Assembly (NCBI GenBank): GCA_037179385.1
Contig: CM074187.1
Location: 47,216,879 to 47,280,878 of the forward strand
DNA: 64,000 bases
Direction of reading: 5' to 3'
Origin: Holothuria scabra
Taxonomy: Eukaryota > Echinodermata > Holothuroidea > Aspidochirotida > Holothuriidae
Part shown: in pieces, positions 56,501 to 64,000 of the stretch
Layout of the letters: every line of letters starts with the position of its first letter
Position numbering within the stretch: the first letter of the stretch is position 1
Notes under the pieces: generated by a model
The model's database searches: none
What the model saw: only the letters and a program-made list of their open reading frames with translations
Told to the model about the DNA's origin: nothing
Program-made: the position numbers and the translations under genes

Positions 56501-57280
56501 CATCTTCTGACCATAACACATCCACATACCAAATATGAAATCCATCCATGTTCCCTATCTGGAAATATCGTGCTAAGAAGATTTTCAGATTTTGACCCCT
56601 GGTGACCCCTGATGACCTTTGACCTCCGCCAAAAGCAATAGGAATCATTTACTGACCATAACGCATCCACAAACCAAATATGCAATCTATCCAAGTTTCC
56701 TCCCTTGAGATATTGTGTTGACAAGATTTTCAGACTTTGACCCCTGGTGACCCCGGATGACCTTTGACCTCCACCGAAAACAATATGAACAATCTTCTGA
56801 CCATAACACATCCACATACCACATATGAAATCTATCCAAGTTCCCTATCTTGAAATATCATGCTAAGAAGATTTTCAGACTTTGGCCCCTGGTGACCCCA
56901 CATGACCTTTGACCTCCACCAAAAACAATAGGGACCATCTTCTGACCATAATGCATCCACATACCAAATATGAAATCCATCCAAGTTTCCTATCTTGAGA
57001 TATCGTGCTAACAAAGTTTTCAGAAATTGACCCCTGGTGACCCCAGATGACCTTTGACCTCGGCCAAAAACAATAGGGTTCTTCCTCTCAATATGGCGCA
57101 TCCATGTATCAAGTTTGAAAACTGTCAGACATTCCTATCTTGAGATATCGTGCTAACAAGCAAAGTGTCACAAACACACACACACACATACACACATACA
57201 TACACACACACACACACACATACACCCATACATACACACGCCATCATGATTGCATAGGTTTCTCTTATCATCGAAACCAA
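53591..57280 (+). mobile_element. Helentron/Pearl-like element G, the largest 145-bp array
   Basis: A 3.7-kb copy with about 24 core monomers. The left arm (CCAGAATGC, GAGGTTTCGATGATACAT and 200 bp beyond) is nearly identical to that of element C. Motif spacing is exactly 145 bp over many units (54151, 54296, 54441, 54586). Several non-adjacent monomers between 55730 and 56310 are almost identical, a sign of recent unequal exchange. The terminal monomer, microsatellite (57172-57240) and right arm ending TTATCATCGAAACCAA are intact. Overlapping 60-125-codon minus-strand open frames come from the repeat. Confidence 0.87.
57172..57240 (+). repeat. CA/TA microsatellite of element G
   Basis: Irregular CA repeat with CATA units between the terminal monomer and right arm. 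Confidence 0.9.
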
Positions 57281-57356
57281 AAAAGGCATGGCCTTTCAGG
57301 GTTCAACCAATTGGTTGGTTAGATGATGAAATGCAGATTCTGATTTGATGAACAAA

Positions 57357-57546
57357 CTAATTTAATAATCTGAGTTCATGTAGAGGTGCACATGGACAAT
57401 GGCTATAGTAGGTTGAAAATGAGTTGTTCATTTCCTGCAGAAGGAGTCCAACTCTCTGCATTGGGTCTGCAATTTTCATGAAGGAAAAAGCCTGGAAAAA
57501 TATCTCAGCAGCAAGCTTCTCTTGAGCTAAATTTTCCCACCCACTT
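57357..57546 (-). other. Candidate terminal exon, minus strand
   Basis: After an acceptor-like CAATTTTTCAAATTTTTAG there is an open frame of 62 codons ending in TAG at 57357-57359. It reads, for example, WENLAQEKLAAEIFFQAF and ADPMQRVGLLLQEMNNSF, with a plausible amphipathic-helix pattern. No family is recognised. If real, its 3' untranslated region would run into element G. No AATAAA is seen just downstream. Confidence 0.3.
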
Positions 57547-58775
57547 CTAAAAATTTGAAAAATTGACATGCTGTGTCAAAACAAGTATGGGCCAACTGTC
57601 AATTTTACTGAAATATTCTTTACTAGTACTGCATTTCTCGCAACAAGGACCCTCACAATAATATTTCTAATTTCAGTCAGAGGAAGTTCTCTTGTGTTTC
57701 CTTTAACAAAAAGAACCACAAAAAAGAAGTCTTCTTCATAACCCTTCAGTCTTCTTCAATGCTCATACAGTGCAAAGAGAAAAAAGAAATCAAGAAAAAA
57801 AAAGAAAGAAAAGGCTACATTTCAAGACTTTTCTTTGCCTCACAGATCATTTTATCTGATGATTTTTCAGTCCCTTGTGACTCAAAACTAATCTTTTCAA
57901 ACTGGGGATTGGGGATCTCATCGATATCTGTTAATCTCTTCATGGCTGTAAGATACAGTATTTAAGAAAAGTTGCCAGAACACTTGGCATTACTGTGTCT
58001 TGCCATTCAATAGGTTAAATAAAAAACAGCAAAACTTCCCTACGGGGTCTTAAAATTTTTATGAGAATCATTCCTTCCAAATCATTAATATCTGTTGATG
58101 TGTTTGATGGTGCATGAGCTTCAAAATGATTAACTGGGTTCAAGTTTGGATTATAAAATGAGGCAAAAGAGGAAGGACTAAGTTTTAAAAGCCATTACCT
58201 CAACTTCTCTGTAACATACAAACCTCATTAAACTCAGATGAATATTCCTTTTCAAGTATGTATTTTCAAACATAATACTGAATTTAAAGTAAACAAAGTG
58301 GTAAACTACTTTACTTGAATTAAAAACATTAAAAAAAGTGTCAAAAAAAACAACAATGTCATGTGACACTGTCATGTGACATTAGCAATACCCAGTGCAT
58401 AAATTAAGAAACCAGCATTCATTGGGCTATTCCTGGAAGTTCAAACAATCTTGTACAGTAGAAATGATTAAGTTTCAGCAACTATAGATGAATCCGATCA
58501 GCACAGGGTCTGTGTTTAGTGACTGTAGGTAGCCATTAGTGGGATCCATCAGTCTTAAATCCTCTTCATTCACTATCTACAAGAATTTCAAAACTCATAT
58601 TCAGTGAAAATGAAGGAATCAATACACGTACAATTTAGTGTACATCTATCCAGGATACAGATAAGAAAGGAAAATGAAAGATTAAAAGTGATAGACCCCA
58701 CTTAAGGCCGACTGAAATCAAACCATCACTTACTGTCCAGATTGGACTATACAACACCAAAAACACCAAAACAAT
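57547..58775. other. No recognised feature
   Basis: AT-rich sequence. A minus-strand segment at about 58195-58285 has a TTTAAATTCAG acceptor and a GTTGAG|GTAATG donor with an open frame, but this is weak. TGTCATGTGACAC is repeated in tandem at 58357-58382. Confidence 0.4.
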
Positions 58776-59082
58776 TTAGTGGCATTTATTCATCACCTGA
58801 GACAGTTCCAATTCTTCCCAACCTGCCTACTTCTAGTCCCTCCCATAACTGTTAAAAACAAATCCTCATCCACACACAATCCCAGTTTATTGCTTCATGC
58901 TGGGCATAGTAACCATGGTGAGTAATCCGACCCTTTCAGTACATGCTGTGTAAAATGAGTTAACATGCATGCATGTTTTCAATTTGATGTCAATCAATGA
59001 GCTGTATGAATTGAAAATTTCTGTAGACTAATCAGCAAGAACTGGGAAAATTGTAGTTTGGGGTGAAAATGACTGCCATAAT
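58776..59082 (+). mobile_element. R1 MITE, copy 6
   Basis: About 307 bp. The left target has decayed to TTAG. It keeps ATCCTCATCCACACACAATC, TTTATTGCTTCATGC and the end TTGTAGTTTGGGGTGAAAAT followed by GACTGCC. Confidence 0.75.
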
Positions 59083-61110
59083 TAATGCTACTATACAGAG
59101 TAAATACAGTACTTGCCTAAAGAAGTCCATTGGTAAGTATGGACTTGTCACAGGTTAGTTAGTTAGATGGGGTTTAACGACACCATCGAGTTAGAAAAAG
59201 TTACAATGTTGTGAGACTTGTCATAGGACTTCAATATGACTGCATCATAACAAGAGCAAGTACATTGTTTTTGGCCATAAATACTGTATGACTGCAATGT
59301 GACAGCTTCAGGAGAACAACAGGGCTTGAAATAACTGACCACACAATTTCTATCAGGTTTTCACTTAATTATGGCTGTTGTTATCCCTCAAAATGTTCTA
59401 TGGTTTTTAAGTCCTAACGCAAGCATAAAAACTTGTATAATAGTCCAAATGAACCTATACATGTAACATCTTGAGATTTATCTTATTCATAAATGACATT
59501 GTTCTAAAACTTTGTCTCTGGTTTCCTTAAAATACTGACAATTTTCTAGCAGATGCCAAAATTCGTTTTTTACCTTTTTAATGGATTACCTCCATTTTAG
59601 ATTAAGACAATGTGACATACTTATCCCTTGAGTGACTCCCTTTTGTGAACAAGACAGAGTGCATTTTTTCATTTCTAGAAATTCTGTTACTCTGACATCA
59701 CATTTTAAAAGCCATGCATACTTAGATAACCTTAAATCCACCCAAAGCAGTCAAATTTACATCCTTTCCTGTAAACAAATGGCCAATACAGCCTTCACAA
59801 TTCAAAGCAGCCTCACATTTGAATCAGCCTGAGTTTATGCCAATATAACCTGCAACCAATACAAAATGTACACAGCATGCAATGAGAGAATGTGCCACAT
59901 GTCTGTATCACAATTTCAATCACGTCAAAGCTAAGTAGAAAAAGGACTAACCTGATGTCACTCAAAATTAGTTAATGCATGAATTAAACCAATGTTGTAG
60001 AAGAAATAGACAATTAACACAGGGAAAGAAAATGTGATCTCCCTTTTATTTGAATCCCAACATAAGCCAGGAATGTTTGTATTTTATGGACAGTTTCTCG
60101 AAGACACATCTCCATTTGCATACGTCACTTCCTAGTTTCCCTGTGAATAAAGGATTATGTGCAAACAGCAATGCCATATTCATTGCACCTTCTGCTCACA
60201 TATATTTGAACATAATACATGGTTTGAGCAAACAGAGCACTTGTAAGAAGTACACTGAAAGTATGAACAAAGACTTAGGGTCAAATATGAAATAGCATTT
60301 TGTCACCTATCTTCATAATATTCAAACATGCTTAAGGCATTTGGCTCAGAGTAAAAATACTCAGGAACATGCACAAAAATCACAAAAACAGCAATACTTG
60401 TCCACAGAATAAAATAAGAGAGACATTTTGGTAACATGCCAATTACAAGGCTCAAAATAAGATTCACAAGGGGCATAGCAAAAATGAGTGAAATGGCTAT
60501 CAGTCTATGTTATTTCAATGGGACATTTTTGAGGGGCACCACAACCATCACAAAGGGCCCATAGCCATGGCTATTGACACCTTTGCTTATTTCAAGCCAT
60601 GCAATTAATTCTGAGAAACATGATTTTGTTTACACGACTTTGGTTAAATTTCAAGCTGACGATGTGGGATATTTTTAGTGAAAGTGTATACCTATACTTC
60701 TTTCATGTTCATTATTAGAATTCACAATCTTATTCAAATGCATACATTTAATGTAATGTTCATTTGACAAGCATGAGATGAGTTCTTGATAGGGTTCATT
60801 CTGTGAAATTTCTCACCCAAAATAACTGGCTTCATTTTCTCATTTCTTATGCGACAGTATGTATGATTATCATCAACACTGAACTATTCTCACATTCAAA
60901 ATAAAGTAGTACTAGTTCTTTCAACATTTTGGCCACAAATATGTCAAAATGTCAACACTTGATAATCTTACAACTTTTACAGATTTCATTGAAAGAAGCA
61001 TCTGATATGCCTTTCATACTCTAAATATACAGACCTAATAAATACTAAAATTCTCAACAATAAGCACATTTTCAAAGACCAACATTTCTTTGAAGGTCTT
61101 TGGCTTTAAT
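59083..61110. other. No gene; an R6 tail fragment at about 59153-59190
   Basis: GTTAGTTAGATGGGGTTTAA at 59158-59177 followed by CGACACC is, inverted, the CTAA-tail end of the R6 SINE-like family. The rest is AT-rich without a recognised feature. Confidence 0.5.
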
Positions 61111-61200
61111 TAGTGCTCAACCGATAATTGGATCAGAAATTGGATCAGGCCGATATTCACTAACATAAATGGAAAAATATCCGATTGGCGTGATTTAGCC
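61111..61200. repeat. Isolated hAT-like terminus
   Basis: TAGTGCTCAACCGATAATTG and the following GGCCGATATT resemble the end of the inner element at 37219-38306. No matching second end is visible nearby, so this is probably a truncated copy. Confidence 0.45.
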
Positions 61201-61367
61201 AAGTGCACTTGCCGATGTTTACCAATGTTCCCTGACCTGATAACTTAGTTCAAAGTACATGGGAAACGTACTATTACGTGATTTTTTTCATTAATACAAG
61301 GAACAAACAATGACAGCTTTTCAGAATTCTGGCATCTGACTATGAAAGAATAGACCATCAAATATCC

Positions 61368-61413
61368 CTCACCCTAACCCTTAAGTCTAACCCTAATATC
61401 TAACCCTAATCAC
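61368..61413 (+). repeat. Short interstitial telomere-like tract
   Basis: ACCCTAACCC, CTAACCCTAATAT and CTAACCCTAATCAC occur within 46 bp. They are degenerate copies of CCCTAA, the complement of the animal telomere repeat. Confidence 0.65.
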
Positions 61414-62391
61414 GATTTTTACACAATTTAATAAACAATTTCTGAAAAATTGATTCCTACCATGGGAAAGAACAATGAGCAATCAGCCCTGTGTGCCTGC
61501 CTGCTGCCCTTTAGATTCTGTCAAAATATTTTCACTTCAAGTGCATTGGTTTTCTACAATGAGCTGCTCAAGCAATTTACAAATATCCATCAAAATGTTA
61601 TTTTTGGGGGACAAATTTCTGGAGATATTCCAAGGATAAAATGTGCTCCTTTAGGCTATCACAATGTCCCCAGAACCTTCTACGGCGCCTACCTCAGTAA
61701 CGTGAAATTTGTATTTCTTTGCAACTGCAAGGGCACTTAGAGAACAAATAACACAATCAAGATACCAAAGCAAAATAAAACTGGAGAATTCAATTCAAAC
61801 TAATGGCATACAGCTGATATTGATTTCAACGAGAATGGCACCTGGATTTCTGCTCACTCGCACAGAAATGCCAATAATTGTTCACTGTTTTGAAAACTAA
61901 TAAATAGCCTCTGCTTTGAAAGCCATTGGATATTTAAAACAGATACAGAACATATAGAAGAGACAAGATGATGAAAAGCAAACTCATAAAAAAATCACTT
62001 GAAAGTAGAAAAGGCCATAAGAGGCCGTATAACTGATTGCTTGTCTGTGGACGTATGCATTATACTATACATAAAGTGTGAAACTTAAGTAGGCCACAGA
62101 ATTGAAAGAGCTTTGTTAATAATTGAGAGGGCAGCAGACATGATATATCAACATTCATAAGAAAATTTTCTTCAAGAGAAGGGAAAGTGTGGGCATTGAA
62201 AGAGCCAATGAGCCAATACACTGCAAACACCTTCAGTGACTGACCACAATCTGCATAGGACTTCCTCATTAATGACTGATGTGTAACTCTTTCAAGAAGT
62301 GAATTTTTCAACTTAACTTTACCCAATATTTAATATAACCAACATTTATTAATTGAAATAAGAAAACCAATTCTGCATCTGTCATGCATTT
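61414..62391. other. No gene recognised
   Basis: AT-rich sequence. The 88-codon minus-strand open frame at 62060-62326 has no recognised motif and lacks a good donor. The 96-codon plus-strand frame at 61450-61740 is likewise unrecognised. Confidence 0.4.
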
Positions 62392-62738
62392 CAGGCACAT
62401 AGCCACAGGCAGGTTCTGCATCTGTCATGCATTTCAGGCATGTGCCCCCCAAAAATTTCAAAGTATGGGCTGAAATTTTATTGCTATGGAAAAATGAAAC
62501 ACACACACAAACAACTTAAGCAACCTCCCGTTATTGCACATCTTATCATGCCACTGTGTCAGCTGTAACAGTGAATTTATGTCAAAAAGTCCACCATTTT
62601 GTATCTACGCCCTCTCAGATAGGCAAAAATTTTCCAAAGGGGAAGGGGGACAGACCCTCCCCTTAGTCCCCTCCCCAGAACAGTAATCAGTAATCCATTG
62701 TTGCCCCCCAAGATGCCCCCCTCCTGGCTACAACCCTG
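62392..62738 (+). mobile_element. hAT-like MITE with a small internal duplication
   Basis: The left end CAGGCACATAGCCACAGG and the right end, inverted, CAGGGTTGTAGCCAGGAGG share the CAGG-TAGCCA pattern. Flanks ATGCATTT and GTACATTT match at 6 of 8. The sequence TCTGCATCTGTCATGCATTT occurs both just before and 40 bp inside the left end, a tandem duplication across the boundary. Confidence 0.55.
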
Positions 62739-63264
62739 GTACATTTAGTCATGTGCAGAACAAAAAAGAGGAATAGTGTGGTGGGCCTACCCTGTTCAAA
62801 AAGCTGAGACCAATGTGACATACTTTATGTCGGTTTCTTGTGATGTGACTGGATAATATTGTCACATAGAGTAGCAATTAATGTACTGACATACCTGTAC
62901 ACGGTAGTTTCTTCGATGAATGTATTCACCAGTTGAGCACCAATGTCTTCATTGGCAGAAATTTGTCTGAAGATTGAACATTGAACTTTCATTGAGAATA
63001 AACCTGTCTCATAAGACTATAACTGATATAAATTTATCATACTGTCAGTGAATAATTACTGTCATTTTCTTCATCATTTTTATTCAGATTGGACCTGAGG
63101 AATCAACATAATTGTTGAAGGCAGAGTGCTAGTGTAAGCACAAAAACAAAATGATTTGCACAGCAAAGCCATAAAATTTGAAAGCATGTGCTCAGTCCTG
63201 GAGGTACTTGTCATCCTTCCAGCATGAAGTTTGAAAATTTTTGTGACACTATCACCAGCTACTT
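62739..63264. other. No recognised feature
   Basis: AT-rich sequence; nothing recognised. Confidence 0.4.
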
Positions 63265-63521
63265 AGGGAGCACAGCTTTTTTCTAGTCCCCAACAGTCGA
63301 CAGATAAGGGAACATTGGCCACAAACTGTCAAATGAGCTCTACAGCTGTGCTGGAATGACAGGCTATTGTCACCTGCTAGTAGTCTCTACCCATGGCTGC
63401 CCAATTAACTTATTCAGTGGACTGCTTGTGGTTGCTGGGCTGTTCAGAATATTCAGCAAGAGCACAATGGAAAGAGCAGTAATCTGCTGGCTGCTGGGGA
63501 CTAGAAAAAGCTGTGCTCCCT
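63265..63521. repeat. Foldback (inverted-repeat) element
   Basis: AGGGAGCACAGCTTTTTTCT (63265-63284) continuing AGTCCCCA pairs with TGGGGACTAGAAAAAGCTG (63495-63513) continuing TGCTCCCT, 27 of 28 positions, and less perfectly for some 20 bp further inward. The loop is about 200 bp. No target duplication is obvious. Confidence 0.7.
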
Positions 63522-64000
63522 TAGACTGTACTTCCATAAATCCAGTGAACAAAACACCTAATTTCTATTTCACAAATAAGTAGAGTTTAAAATTAATCAG
63601 TTTGACTTTTAAGAAAGGGAAAGGGGTGGGGCATTCAACAGTTAAGTTGTACACCTTAATTCTAATAATCATTTGTTATTGGGTTTTAATGCTTGAGAAA
63701 AGTGAGTGTCTAAATGGTATTCTATAGGCATCATAACAAGACCTGAAAGTAGGGGGCAGTAATTCATTATTCCATGTTGCAAAGGGGGATGGATTCAAAG
63801 CAGAATAATAATATAAATCACAATACTGTACACTTGTGAAAAGTTTTTCACTCTTGCATTTTCTAGAGGGTAAGAGGGGAATAGGAAACTTCTGGCTTCT
63901 GGCAGGCATGACTTAGTAATAAGGTTATTACACAAAGCCCCATTAGTTCCCACTGTTGTCTTCAACAGAATCCTTCAGAAGTGTCTTGAAATGTGCAATA
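63522..64000. other. No recognised feature
   Basis: AT-rich sequence with short open frames to the end of the window. Confidence 0.4.

Larger units (their letters stand above)
53450..57345 (+). mobile_element. SINE-like copy split by Helentron-like element G
   Basis: 53450-53590 contains TCTGGTTTCAATTCTAG (a box-B-like region), ACTGAAGCAATGGAGAAGGG and CAAGCCAGTGAGCCAC, matching the SINE-like element at 34720-34840. After element G, 57281-57345 resumes with AAAAGGCATGG and ACCAATTGGTTGGTTAGA, matching 34916-34960. The tRNA-like head is missing. Confidence 0.55.

Noticed and set aside
53712..57101. Overlapping minus-strand open frames of 60-125 codons with repeated peptide GQRSSGVTRGQSLK
   Set aside because: They are translations of the 145-bp monomer. 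The period is not a multiple of three, so the frames shift from unit to unit and no single frame is maintained.
63356..63583. 75-codon open frame
   Set aside because: It lies across the foldback element, so its openness probably reflects the repeat and not a gene.

Overview
This window looks like non-coding, repeat-dense DNA from a eukaryotic (animal) genome. I recognise no protein family, rRNA, intact tRNA gene or prokaryotic gene structure. The sequence is AT-rich and CpG-poor over most of its length. It holds many short non-autonomous DNA transposons, tRNA-like SINE pieces, one apparent solo LTR, and several long minisatellite-bearing elements. The mix (Helentron/Pearl-like elements with a tandem core and a CA microsatellite, hAT and TTAA-target MITEs, a SINE with a CTAA-type tail) would suit a marine invertebrate, possibly an echinoderm such as a sea cucumber. 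That assignment is an inference from repeat style and is weak.

The dominant signal is one composite repeat family, present as four copies with both ends (20977-22992, 25351-27718, 46664-48575 on the minus strand, 53591-57280) plus three partial or decayed copies (near 15750, 39145 and 48930). A complete copy has a left arm starting CCAGAATGC, a tandem core with a 145-bp period, a distinct last monomer, a CA/TA microsatellite and a right arm ending CATCGAAACCAA. The two arms carry GGTTTCGATGA and its reverse complement. Almost every core monomer contains TGACCTTTGACCT, the complement of a DR1 nuclear-receptor site, in a fixed series of four half-sites. This is the most interesting feature of the window.

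The rest is a layered transposon record. Four TTAA-flanked MITE families (called R1 to R4 here) recur and are nested: R3 in R1 (13.8-14.7 kb), R3 and a Helentron-like element in R4 (45.6-48.6 kb), and a Helentron-like element in R2 (20.8-23.1 kb). An uninterrupted R2 copy at 42.3 kb serves as an empty-site reference. hAT-type elements with TIRs, two of them with clear 8-bp target duplications, lie at 28.5-30.1 kb and 51.4-53.3 kb; another pair is nested at 37.0-38.6 kb. A 291-bp solo LTR sits inside the third minisatellite at 27.0 kb. A 512-bp tandem duplication lies at 16.4-17.4 kb.

A few minus-strand segments combine an open frame with good splice-site sequences (5.4, 12.8, 15.2, 19.6, 38.9, 57.4 kb). 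They could be exons of a large minus-strand gene whose introns make up this window. Open frames of this size are expected by chance in 64 kb of AT-rich DNA and I recognise none of the peptides, so they are listed at low confidence.
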